In this document: positions 44,225-52,543 of the stretch, one piece after another | Numbering within the stretch: the first letter of the stretch is position 1 | Layout of the letters: every line of letters starts with the position of its first letter | Source of the DNA: Laspinema olomoucense D3b | GTDB lineage: Bacteria > Cyanobacteriota > Cyanobacteriia > Cyanobacteriales > Laspinemataceae | Assembly: GCF_025370785.1 (NCBI RefSeq) | Contig: NZ_JAMXFA010000028.1 | Coordinates: 1-54,204, forward strand | Length of the DNA stretch: 54,204 nucleotides | Direction: 5' to 3' | The notes under the pieces: model-generated | What the model was told of the DNA's origin: nothing | The model's input: the letters and a program-made list of their open reading frames with translations, nothing else | Database searches by the model: none | Made by a program: the position numbers and the translations under genes

Positions 44225-44603
44225 GGGCTAGAGAAGGGGAAAAGCAGCAGACTCAAAAAATTCACAAACCCCTCTATGGAATCGTCATCTTGATGTAAAC
44301 CCAAAAAAATAAGGTGAAAAAATATCAATCAACCCTCTCTATTTTTATCCGGGAGAGGATAAGGAGATACTCCCATCCTTGTCTTCTGTTGCCGATTGAT
44401 AGGAGAGGTTAGAGCAAAAAATCTAACGCAAAGTTTCACAAATCCTAACCTGCCATCGTCTTGTAGATGTCGAAGGAAAGTAGAAATGAAATTTTCATCC
44501 TGTTGAACAAGTATTCGATGGGGTGGGACAACCGCAAAAAAATTCAAGCTCACCCCCCCCACCGTCTAATGAATTAGAGTAACCCCCAAAGGAGACAAGA
44601 AAA
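44225..44603. other. Intergenic region before the orphan gene
   Basis: No gene seen. GGAG at 44591-44594 is the ribosome-binding site of the next gene. The upstream 43.99-44.25 kb DNA is strongly purine-biased on the plus strand; its role is unclear. Confidence 0.4.
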
Positions 44604-45617
44604 ATGACGTTAGAAACAGAGTTACAGGTTTTCCTCTATAACCACAATCAGGTAAAGGAATACAAGAAAGAGTTAGCCCAAATCTTTAACAAAACAGCGG
44701 TAGAGGAGGTTGTCAAAAATAAGATAAACGAAAAAATCAATAAATTAGATCCGGAAAACCGAAAAAAGGCACGCCAAGTGACGACATTTTCCGCAGGCAG
44801 CACTTCAGCATTTTCACAAACAGACGACTGGACAATGCTGGCGCTGTTGTTCTTTGCTGACGATAACAACTTCGGAAGTAAGGTAAAGTTGTTCGGCGTC
44901 TCCGAAAACCCAAAAATAAACAATAAATTCAATTATGACCAACCCCAAAAAACTGATGTCATGCCCATTCTTGCCGGCTCATATGACATCATATCCCATA
45001 TGGTGTTTGGAGAAGCAGTGAAGGGAACAGACGTCAATTCCGTATATCTCACATTTGAAATAGCGACTGCTGAAGAAACAAACAATAATCTATCCCAGGA
45101 GGAAATAGAAATTGCCAAAAAATGGTACAAAAAAGCCGTAAAATATCCGTTGTTTTGCGGTCCATCGACACGAGGAGCGAAAGCCTATTACGCTTCACAT
45201 ACGACGCCGGAACTGATAACAGAAGAAATCGCCGAAAAGAAATCCAATCTTCTCAATGTTAAAGAATTGGAAGACAGGAATATGTTCGAAAAACCGCTCA
45301 GCACATTGATCCCCAACGCCCACCCTTTGCTCCCTGTCTTTGCGATGCTTTCAGTGCTTACGGGAATCTACGGGCACCACACCCTATTCGAGGTCTTGTC
45401 AGGAGCAGTCTGTGTTCACGAAGGATTAACGCTGGACAATTGTGGGGCGCAATGGTTGAGGATACTAGGAACCTATCCGAAAGGGAAGGATGATAAGGAA
45501 ATCATCGAAAATAAACTCAGTCTGAGCCCAAAATTAAATCAAGAAATAGAGCAGTTTGTCAACAGATATGAGAACTACGATCCGCACAACAAAAGTGAGA
45601 GTGGGAAAGCGCGGTAG
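44604..45617 (+). CDS. Orphan hypothetical protein (337 aa)
   Basis: A 337-aa protein with a good GGAG ribosome-binding site. It is hydrophilic and Lys/Asn-rich at first (YKKELAQIFNKTAVEEVVKN), with a Ser/Thr-rich stretch (TTFSAGSTSAFSQTDDWTML). Near residue 240 a hydrophobic helix (PVFAMLSVLTGIYG) is followed by HHTLFEVLSGAVCVHEGLTL. No signal peptide and no recognised family. Its codon use is more A-rich than that of its neighbours in the plasmid module, and it lies in a zone full of transposase and reverse-transcriptase relics, so horizontal gain is likely. The function is unknown. Confidence 0.65.
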   Translation: MTLETELQVFLYNHNQVKEYKKELAQIFNKTAVEEVVKNKINEKINKLDPENRKKARQVTTFSAGSTSAFSQTDDWTMLALLFFADDNNFGSKVKLFGVSENPKINNKFNYDQPQKTDVMPILAGSYDIISHMVFGEAVKGTDVNSVYLTFEIATAEETNNNLSQEEIEIAKKWYKKAVKYPLFCGPSTRGAKAYYASHTTPELITEEIAEKKSNLLNVKELEDRNMFEKPLSTLIPNAHPLLPVFAMLSVLTGIYGHHTLFEVLSGAVCVHEGLTLDNCGAQWLRILGTYPKGKDDKEIIENKLSLSPKLNQEIEQFVNRYENYDPHNKSESGKAR

Positions 45618-45920
45618 AGATAAAAAAATTAACGAAATAGCCAATCTGGCACTCGAACCTTCAACCAGAAGCTGACTCCTGACACAAGCATCCAGAATAA
45701 AGGGATAACTAAAAACAACAAAACATGGTAACGAGTGGAAACGGGCAGAAGATGAAAGGACAACCATAGCCTAAATAACGTACCTAGATAAGCGGAAAAA
45801 AAGTTACTCTATTTGTAACTAATCGACTTTAAAAGGGCAACAGAAGGAATAAAAAGAGGAAAAAGTTATCATACCTTTCCTCCCCAAACTCAACCCTCGA
45901 TACAGCACTTCTAACCCATC
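45618..45920. other. Intergenic region between the orphan gene and the RT relic
   Basis: About 300 bp, A-rich, without a supported gene. A minus-strand stretch ending near 45840 (EERYDNFF) echoes the GEKYDTV tail at 43835; too short to interpret. Confidence 0.35.
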
Positions 45921-46235
45921 TCAACCACCGGCGAGCGCATCCCTAATGCGACTCGCCGCTGCACCTCGCTCGTCAAACCGGGAAATGCCCTCAATCATCC
46001 GTTCCACTGTCACCCGCACCATCCACAAATCCTTTGGTGCGAAACGATATTCCCAAAAATTGAACCCCCGCGATATCCGCCCGATAAAAGTCTTGTCCGG
46101 GTGGAAAACCACCTGCCAATCTGCCATCACCTAATTCACTGCCTTAATCGCCTTCCACAATTTCCAGCGCGTCGGTGCCAAAATCACTCAATCGTCCATG
46201 TAGCGGAGATTCGCGTAAAACACCATCGCGGTGTA
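45921..46235 (-). pseudogene. Reverse transcriptase relic with YMDD motif
   Basis: Read on the minus strand in one frame: FYANLRYMDD, stop, VILAPTRWKLWKAIKAVN, stop, VMADWQVV then HPDKTFIGRISRGFNF and EYRFAPKD, continuing to DALAGG and a stop at 45921-45923. YMDD (46191-46202) is the reverse-transcriptase catalytic box, and HPDKT followed by GFxFxxYRF is the usual motif just after the palm. The two internal stops (46188-46190 TGA; 46131-46133 TAG) fall where active relatives would have Trp and Gln, consistent with point mutations. Everything before YxxxM is lost or frameshifted. It resembles group II-like or retron-type polymerases; the exact class cannot be assigned. Confidence 0.8.
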
Positions 46236-46463
46236 TCATGGTGAGTGAGTACCAGCGCATAGAAGACGTCAGGGTCTGGAAGCCGCCCACATCCCTTAAG
46301 CCCTTGTTGCCAATCGAAGCGAATGTTTTTTCTGAACTGGAGTCATTTAAGAGCCATTAATTAACTTCTTAATCTTCAAAGACAAAATGCGGTATGATCG
46401 CTTCTGGTTTTGATTGCCATCGCTGCGATAGCCCTCTTTTCCCCATCTTTTGATGGTAATATA

Positions 46464-47627
46464 GCGAGTCTAAATCAGTTTGGCAAAAGCATCGTACTTT
46501 TTCAAATTAGGACGATTAAAAAGTTGATATTTGAAGAAAATCTCCACCAATCGTTTTACTGAAGCAAAACTCTTGCATCGGTAATGGAAGCGCCTAATAA
46601 AGTTTTTAACCTGTAGCCAAATTCCCTCAACGGGATTTTCTTCCGGGGCATAAGTCGGAAGACGTTCGCAAATAATTGACCAATCTTGTCGCTCTTTTTC
46701 ATGATTTTGCAATGTTAAAAACTTTTTCATTTCTTCTCCTCTATGATAGCTGGCCCCGTCCCAAATTAACAGAATTTTCTGTTCCGAATCTTCTTGAGTA
46801 TGAACCGCTTTAAGTTCTGCCAAAAATTTCACGGTGTTTACCCCATTACCCGCTCCATAAGGACTAGCAATAAACTGATTAGTCAGTAAATTTAAAGCTC
46901 CATAGTAAGTTTGACGATCTCGTTCGTTATTTATAGCTATAACTTCTCTATCTTTTGAGTCACCCCATAGATAACTACAAACATCATCACCCTGGACATG
47001 ACATTCGTCCAAAGCATACACAGATAGGGTTCCAGCTTCTATATCTGGCTTGAATTCTTCTAAGATTTCTACAATCTCTTGGGTTCTTTTTTTTATGGCT
47101 TCGGGGTTTTTTCTAGTATTTTGTTTATTCGATTTTTGCCACGTTAATTGACTATTTTTCAAGATATCATAGTAGCTTTGTGGTGATTTAAAGACTACAT
47201 CATAGGTTTCGATAAGATGTCTTTCAATTTCAGAAATATTTCGTCTTTCAGGTTTTTCAAGTAGCCAAATTTTTACCTCATTCTTTTGAACTTCAGTTAA
47301 ATAATTTTTTGAGCCTTTATATTTAAGTTTTAATCCCAGAACTCCTTGTTGCTTGTATTCTTTTTTGGCCCGAGCAATCGACCTATAGGACATCTTTAGT
47401 ATGAGGCTAATTTCTGCATAAGACAAACCTTGTAGGTTCAATCTAACTGCTTGACCTTTTTTCCACTCTCTAATATTATTGGTCCTGTCAATGAACTCTG
47501 TTAAATCAATTAAATCCGTTGATATACTGTCTAATTGAGCAGTAACTTCCATGATTTTTAGCCTCTTTGTACATAAACTTTTATTTTATCCTACCTGGTC
47601 CCTGGTGTCAAACTGATTTAGACGCGC
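46464..47627 (-). mobile_element. Second IS630-family insertion sequence
   Basis: 1164 bp with inverted repeats GCGAGTCTAAATCAGTTTG at the left and the complement of GCGCGTCTAAATCAGTTTG at the right (one mismatch), flanked by TA on both sides (46462-46463, 47628-47629). It carries one intact transposase gene. It is unrelated in its ends to the element at 8908. Confidence 0.95.
46470..47552 (-). CDS. IS630-family transposase (intact)
   Basis: A 360-aa transposase in one frame. The helix-turn-helix part is LNLQGLSYAEISLILKMSYR and IARAKKEYKQQGVLGLKLKY. The DDE triad is in YALDECHVQG (Asp), LIWDGASYHRGEEM (Asp) and PEENPVEGIWLQVKN (Glu). The catalytic domain is complete, so the element may still move. 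Its sequence differs from the two-frame transposase at 9011, so at least two IS630 lineages have invaded this window. Confidence 0.95.
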   Translation of the reverse strand: MEVTAQLDSISTDLIDLTEFIDRTNNIREWKKGQAVRLNLQGLSYAEISLILKMSYRSIARAKKEYKQQGVLGLKLKYKGSKNYLTEVQKNEVKIWLLEKPERRNISEIERHLIETYDVVFKSPQSYYDILKNSQLTWQKSNKQNTRKNPEAIKKRTQEIVEILEEFKPDIEAGTLSVYALDECHVQGDDVCSYLWGDSKDREVIAINNERDRQTYYGALNLLTNQFIASPYGAGNGVNTVKFLAELKAVHTQEDSEQKILLIWDGASYHRGEEMKKFLTLQNHEKERQDWSIICERLPTYAPEENPVEGIWLQVKNFIRRFHYRCKSFASVKRLVEIFFKYQLFNRPNLKKYDAFAKLI

Positions 47628-47629
47628 TA

Positions 47630-47816
47630 TATAAGAGCGAACTTTGGAACCATCCTCACCTCCAAAAAATTCACAATTTCCGGAGTCCAACGTCTTATAG
47701 TCAGACAAGAAAAAGATACCTATCTAATCCTGTCACCCTTAGCACAGACTAATCCACACACTAGAGAAATTCTCTTTAGAGATGCTCTCAGTGAATGTAC
47801 TACTATCGAGGACTAA
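47630..47816 (+). pseudogene. Small gene split by the IS630 insertion, 3' part
   Basis: Right of the duplicated TA an open frame reads IRANFGTILTSKKFTISGVQ, then LIVRQEKDTYLILSPLAQTN and ends SECTTIED before TAA at 47814-47816. Joining it to the left flank gives ATG at 46453 (MVIY-IRANF...), a 66-aa protein. The sequence looks genuinely coding. It ends two bases before the ATG of the next gene, which suggests an operon. Function not recognised. The true start may have been further upstream and lost. Confidence 0.55.
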
Positions 47817-47818
47817 AA

Positions 47819-48304
47819 ATGACCGACATCGTTGAGAAAGGCGATTGGATTAAATTCAATCCGGAATCCAAGAAAGAAGAAACTATTAAATGGAAACAAA
47901 ATTTAACTTCGCGCCAAGAACAGTATTTTGTCCTTCCATACTCTGTGATAGGCAAGCAGGCAAACGGGAGTTTGTTTATTCAAGCAAGTCTCGCAAATTC
48001 ATTTTTTGAAAAAGGTCAAAAAGATGAATCCAGCGATAACCTCGTTAATGGAGGTTCCAAAATTCAGGTTGATGATGCTTTTCAGTATGGGCAAAATAAC
48101 GAGAATACATTACGATTTTTAGTTTATCACAACAAAAAAAACAAGCCCTACCAACACCGATTTATTGAAACCACTGCTTTTTCCAACATCGGCAAAAAAA
48201 TTGTAGAAGTTGGAGCGGGTGCGGCTCCAGCTTGGGGCGATCTTCTGAAAAAAGGGTCAGATCTAGCCAAAGGATTCATTGGTGACTACTTGAGAGATTT
48301 CTAA
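47819..48304 (+). CDS. Hypothetical protein (161 aa)
   Basis: The start is placed at ATG 47819, right after the upstream stop, rather than at 47795, which would overlap the split gene. It is mostly beta-rich and hydrophilic (EETIKWKQNLTSRQEQYFVL, NGSLFIQASLANSFF, NTLRFLVYHNKKN) with a C-terminal glycine-containing amphipathic stretch (VEVGAGAAPAWGDLLKKGSD, then LAKGFIGDYLRDF). That tail could be membrane-active, but this is speculative. It has its own terminator at 48344. No family recognised. Confidence 0.7.
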   Translation: MTDIVEKGDWIKFNPESKKEETIKWKQNLTSRQEQYFVLPYSVIGKQANGSLFIQASLANSFFEKGQKDESSDNLVNGGSKIQVDDAFQYGQNNENTLRFLVYHNKKNKPYQHRFIETTAFSNIGKKIVEVGAGAAPAWGDLLKKGSDLAKGFIGDYLRDF

Positions 48305-48343
48305 TCTCATCCCAACTCTTTACTTAAACTCTAACTGAATGAT

Positions 48344-48372
48344 GAGCGGTGTGCCTTATTGGTATGCCGCTC
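48344..48372 (+). terminator. Rho-independent-type terminator of the 161-aa protein gene
   Basis: GAGCGGTGTGCC pairs over 12 bp (with G-U pairs) with GGTATGCCGCTC around TTATT, followed by TTACATTT, 40 bp after the stop codon. Confidence 0.7.
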
Positions 48373-48894
48373 TTACATTTATCCAGATGCTAATAGAAAT
48401 CTAGTATTGCCTATTTCATTTTTTTAGTGTTCAAGTTTGCGACAGCAATTTATCGGTAGAAATTTAATTTAAATACTACAAAAACTAATTTCGCTCCTTT
48501 ATGTCTGGCTGTTCTGTTTGCAGCATAAACTCACCCTGTACCTCAATTTTATATTGGTTATGCCAGAGAACCCGAAGCGATTGCCTGCTCCTAATTTCGC
48601 ATTTTTTGATTAGCATAATAGCTTCTATCGGTAACCAATTAAGACCCAATTCTTCGAGACAAAATTTCTAAATATCAGCATCATTCGCCGGTTCTAAAGG
48701 ATGTATTAGCTTTCATTTAATTGATGTCTACCTACTTCATATGTTATTTAGCAGAGCGCTCGTTTCCCGAACTGTAGCCCCCGCTCTTGTGATACACTCC
48801 GTAGTAAATCTTATAAAAAAGAGTTAAAAAATATACTTAAATTTACAAAAAAAAAAGAATGGAGCGCATTCATAAAAGTAGCCATAAAAAATAT

Positions 48895-48912
48895 AGCCCG
48901 CGTAGGCGGGCT
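48895..48912 (-). terminator. Terminator of the minus-strand DUF2589 region
   Basis: AGCCCGC-GTAG-GCGGGCT is a perfect 7-bp GC stem. On the minus strand it is followed by TATATTTTTTATGG, a good U-tract, and lies 40 bp after the zinc-ribbon gene stop. Confidence 0.8.
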
Positions 48913-48951
48913 TTACTTGTGTAGCGTCAGACTTCAGTCAGGCGGTATAGG

Positions 48952-49185
48952 CTATAAGTCAAAGCGTTTAGTTTTTTGCACCTTTTCCATAGAGGTTTGA
49001 ACTTTTTGCAATAATTCAAGAGCGGGTTGAGAACTTGTCCGCTCCATTGTCAGTTCTAAAAGACAACCGGGACAGGTAAATCCTTGCTTATACAGCAGAC
49101 TTTCTATAGACATTTCAATGAAAAAACCACATTCAGGGCATGGCATACCAGGAGAACGGTTGGTGGATTGAGAGTTAGCAAGCAT
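48952..49185 (-). CDS. Small zinc-ribbon protein
   Basis: A 77-aa protein with MPCPECGFFIEMSIESLLYK followed by QGFTCPGCLLELTM: two CxxC knuckles about 20 residues apart, a zinc ribbon. The C-terminus is a basic helix (ALELLQKVQTSMEKVQKTKR). Expected to bind zinc and perhaps a protein or nucleic acid partner. It is the last gene of the minus-strand DUF2589 region and is followed by its terminator. The same strand and position suggest it belongs to the cluster. Confidence 0.75.
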   Translation of the reverse strand: MLANSQSTNRSPGMPCPECGFFIEMSIESLLYKQGFTCPGCLLELTMERTSSQPALELLQKVQTSMEKVQKTKRFDL

Positions 49186-49427
49186 CTTCTAATTTTCTCG
49201 ATTGTTGATGAATTACAAGCGGATTGATTTTTCGCAATTCGAGCCAAATAAATAAGTTGAACGCATACATCTACCGAAGAACAGTACCCGTTTCCGGATT
49301 TTCCTACCAGTACCCGATCGGGGGTAAATTGCGGCATCCACTTCCTCAAAGGGAAGGGTTCTATTTTTACGGGCACTTGGGTTGCCTTATTGCATTATTG
49401 CACCCTATCAAATTGATATGAGCGGTT

Positions 49428-50069
49428 TCACTCAGCAGAAGAAGGCTTTAATTTTGCTTTGGGGGTGACAGAGGTACTTTCTTTAAACAACGTCATCATG
49501 CTGGCAATGCCCCCCGGCAGATCGGCTTGCCGCATCTGGATTTTTATTCTCATGTTAGCATCCATTGTCGGACTTTTATCATCGCTTTTTTGACCACTCG
49601 TGGGTGCTAACATGGCTTTAAATTCATAATTAGAATTGGCTGCTTTTCCCTCTTCTAGTTGTTTGCGCTCGGCTCCGGTCAGAGCGCCACTCTGGGCTTG
49701 TGGAGAAGGAGACACTACGGGTTCAGCAAAAATCCGGATATTAAAATCGAACTCCGCTTCGTTCACCTGTAACAACGGCAACGGAATCAGGGACAAAACC
49801 GGAATACTAATGTAGATCTCCTCATATTGTTTTTTTCTTGGATTGTAGCGATTGTACCAAAACTTGAGCATTCGCAGTTGTCCTAAACTACTTTTTGCTT
49901 CGTCTGGGATTTCATCGGGATCGTCGCCAGAAGGGGGTTCGCCTTTCTCAAACCCGTACTCGGTAATAAATTCCACAAATTTCTGGGCGGCTCCAAAGTC
50001 GGCTTGGATAGTAGCGATTAAAGGAGCCGCCAGCAGATCGCCAACGTTTATCGGATTGCTTGTTGCCAT
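49428..50069 (-). CDS. DUF2589 family protein (213 aa)
   Basis: A 213-aa protein. It starts MATSNPINVGDLLAAPLIAT and holds the family's signature pair: EEIYISIPVLSLIPLPLLQV followed by NEAEFDFNIRIF, then near the end RIKIQMRQADLPGGIASMMT. The middle is variable and charged. DUF2589 has no established function; members often occur in pairs with other small proteins, as here. It is 54 bp downstream of the unknown helical gene and probably co-transcribed. No signal peptide or membrane segment, so cytosolic. Confidence 0.85.
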   Translation of the reverse strand: MATSNPINVGDLLAAPLIATIQADFGAAQKFVEFITEYGFEKGEPPSGDDPDEIPDEAKSSLGQLRMLKFWYNRYNPRKKQYEEIYISIPVLSLIPLPLLQVNEAEFDFNIRIFAEPVVSPSPQAQSGALTGAERKQLEEGKAANSNYEFKAMLAPTSGQKSDDKSPTMDANMRIKIQMRQADLPGGIASMMTLFKESTSVTPKAKLKPSSAE

Positions 50070-50123
50070 TATTGCAGTTGTTTTGTTTCCTAAAGTGAAC
50101 GGCCAACTGTTGAGAAATGTTCT

Positions 50124-50927
50124 CTACTTAAGCGCTTCTAGTTTTGCAGAAGATTCTTTAAATAGCCATTGGTAGTTAGTTAAGTCGGCATTGATCGATA
50201 TCGATGAAACTATATCTGCTGGAAAATCTTTCAGTCGATCTCCAGTGACAATCACATCCAGGTTGTGAAATCGGTTGGGGAGATCTTCAAAAGTTGAGTC
50301 TAAGTCATTGACGAATCGATCCACTTCGCGTTGATAGCTTTCATTGATTTGCTCGTTTGATTTAGCCTCAGTGACGATTGGTTTTAAGTCGGGATGCTCC
50401 AAAAGATATTTTTTCAAAGCTTCTATAATTACCGATTTTGTTTTTTCCTTGTTTAAAGTTCGTTCTGGCTCCATTAAAATATGTCGCTCTTGGAAAAGCT
50501 CACTGTATATTTTCCCCGCTAAGTAGTTGAGAAATGTTGAGGATTGAGCATTTTTTTGAACATTTCCCCACTGTTTCTTAGCTTGATCGTCCAACAAAGT
50601 TTTCTTGCTATCAATAAAATCGTTTAACAGCTTAACCGCTTTTTCAGCCACTCCTCTTGCATATTCAGTGAAAATAGCTGTAGTAAATAAATCTTCACTA
50701 CCCGCTTGAGTATCAAGATCGTTGATGACAAACTTTAGATCGAGCTTAATCCCCTTAAGCAGTCCATTGGGAACCGGAAAGTCACTGAGAATATTGTGTT
50801 CGTCAGCATTAGATTCTCGACTATATTTTTTATATTTGCGGCTAAGCTGACTGGAATACTCGTTAGCCGCATCTTGTGCGGCAGCTAGATCGATGAGAAT
50901 TGCACCGACAACTCTACTAAGTAACAT
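50124..50927 (-). CDS. Helical protein associated with DUF2589 (267 aa)
   Basis: A 267-aa, mostly helical protein. It begins MLLSRVVGAILIDLAAAQDA then ANEYSSQLSRKYKKYS, a pattern similar to the start of DUF2589-neighbour proteins. Other stretches: KLLNDFIDSKKTLLDDQAKK and SVIIEALKKYLLEHPDLKPI. Near the C-terminus are beta strands (NLDVIVTGDRLKDFPADIV). AAGGAAG lies 9-10 nt before the ATG. It sits between two DUF2589 genes, so it is probably a partner or adaptor. Family not named with certainty. Confidence 0.7.
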   Translation of the reverse strand: MLLSRVVGAILIDLAAAQDAANEYSSQLSRKYKKYSRESNADEHNILSDFPVPNGLLKGIKLDLKFVINDLDTQAGSEDLFTTAIFTEYARGVAEKAVKLLNDFIDSKKTLLDDQAKKQWGNVQKNAQSSTFLNYLAGKIYSELFQERHILMEPERTLNKEKTKSVIIEALKKYLLEHPDLKPIVTEAKSNEQINESYQREVDRFVNDLDSTFEDLPNRFHNLDVIVTGDRLKDFPADIVSSISINADLTNYQWLFKESSAKLEALK

Positions 50928-51341
50928 TAGGCAACTTCCTTGTCAATTATAAATGAATTTGATGGGCAACTCATTGATTGCCAATTGTGAGCTTGCAAAC
51001 GAATCAATTTTTTCGGGTATTCGTAGGAAAAAAATGACAGCTTAGATATCTGTACTTCGCTACTATTGAAAGCACTATAATCTCAAAGCCTGTGATTCCT
51101 TGATGTACAGATTGATATATGAACAGGATTTCGCTCCTCGTTCGACCCTAGTGTTGGGAATATCATTTTTCTATAACCCTGATAGAGCTTGCTCTCTTTA
51201 GCCCCCCTTTTAAAGGGAATTTGGGAGTATCCCAGACTATCATTATTTTTGAAAAAGGGTATAAAAAGCTTCCCTCCTGTTTGGCACTCGGCGAGTAATT
51301 GCCGAGTAACCTAAACATGAATTTGGGACGGCGCTGTAGCG
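50928..51341. other. Intergenic region between the DUF2589 genes
   Basis: About 410 bp without a gene. A hairpin ACTCGGC-GAGTAATT-GCCGAGT is at 51286-51307. The GAC AAG GAA ribosome-binding area of the downstream gene is at its left edge. Confidence 0.5.
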
Positions 51342-52310
51342 CTATAGAGTAAACTCCGGAATAACGAGCTTTACGGTTTCCTCAGGAGTTTCGCCATCAA
51401 TTTTATCGGTTACTTTAAAGCTCAGTTTTATAGTTTGCGAATCTATCTTACTGGGAGTGCTTGGGGGAGTGGGAGGACTTGGAGGTGTGACTTTGAAGGT
51501 CAACGTTGCGGTTCCATTCTTGTCAGTTCTGATAAGAGTAGCAGTCCCCGATTGTACTCCTCCCGTCACGGTGAGCCCACCAGCGGGTAGTGTGATTGGG
51601 TCAACAGTTATTTCTTGGTTTTTCACAAGTACACCTTTTTTATTAAAGACGGTGACCGTGATAGTATAATCCTGCTCCTTGGTGGGATCGATATTCACTA
51701 TTGCCGGAGAAACTTGTAGGTTTGCTTCCGGTATAGTTGGGGTAATGCTGGACTGTAAAATGTTGAGAATAGTTGCTAGACCTGCTGGCATATCGGACTG
51801 TTTAGCATGGACGCTGATATCCATCGTGTACTCAACAGAGTATTTGGATTCTTGAGATGCCTTTGAGTCTTTTTTGCTGGAATAACTTGCCTGAAAATTA
51901 GCTTTGGCAGAAAAAGGCCCGTAGCCCACAGAAAATTCTCCCCCACCGCCTGCTTCAATATTTTGGCTGGAAGAGTCTTCTTGTACATTGGAGGCGGATG
52001 CAGAAATATTAGCCTTGAAATTAATTGACATTTCGTCAACAGCAATGTACGGAATCGGGACGATCGCTAGGATCGGGACGATCAGCTTAACCTCTTTGCC
52101 ATTGCTAATATAGTTAAAATCTACGGTAACGGCTCTTTTATCGTCTGCTGGGCCGGTAAGTCCCACTTTATCGATAAATTCCCACGAGGTCATTGCCGCT
52201 TGAGATTGAGCTTCGATTGCTGCACCTAGCGGCCCACCAATTAATGAAGAAAATGGAATAGCTTGTAAAGCACTTGTCGCTACTGTTGATGGAGTTGTAT
52301 CAATAGGCAT
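51342..52310 (-). CDS. DUF2589 protein with C-terminal Ig-like domain (322 aa)
   Basis: A 322-aa protein. The N-terminal 200 residues are DUF2589: LIVPILAIVPIPYIAVDEMS then INFKANISASAS, and near residue 180 DISVHAKQSDMPAGLATILN. The stretch between (SSSQNIEAGGGGEFSVGYGP, AKANFQASYSSKKDS) is repetitive and beta-like. From about 210 an Ig-like (Big-type) fold begins (QVSPAIVNIDPTKEQDYTIT, GVQSGTATLIRTDKNGTATL), then a Pro-rich linker and a last strand-rich part. The added Ig-like domain suggests a binding or surface role. AAAGGA lies upstream of the ATG. It is a paralogue of the protein at 49428. Confidence 0.85.
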   Translation of the reverse strand: MPIDTTPSTVATSALQAIPFSSLIGGPLGAAIEAQSQAAMTSWEFIDKVGLTGPADDKRAVTVDFNYISNGKEVKLIVPILAIVPIPYIAVDEMSINFKANISASASNVQEDSSSQNIEAGGGGEFSVGYGPFSAKANFQASYSSKKDSKASQESKYSVEYTMDISVHAKQSDMPAGLATILNILQSSITPTIPEANLQVSPAIVNIDPTKEQDYTITVTVFNKKGVLVKNQEITVDPITLPAGGLTVTGGVQSGTATLIRTDKNGTATLTFKVTPPSPPTPPSTPSKIDSQTIKLSFKVTDKIDGETPEETVKLVIPEFTL

Positions 52311-52543
52311 GGAACTATTTTCCTTTGAGTTAAATCAAGAACGGCGAAAATAATGAAAAGCAATTAGATGTACTGAAAAGAGGCGCTGATTTTTTAGATT
52401 TAAGCCTTTAACATCTTTAGCGTTTTCTAAATATAAGACGCTATACGACAGCAAGTTGTGAATTAAGTTTAATTGCTTTTTACAAAGTAAGGTAGTGCAA
52501 TGCACCGAATTTCGAGCGGGTTTACCTTCTTTCGCGGATTATT

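Larger units (their letters stand above)
48305..48951. other. Intergenic region of about 650 bp
   Basis: AT-rich, with terminators at both ends (48344-48372 and 48895-48912). No gene is supported in the middle. Confidence 0.5.
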
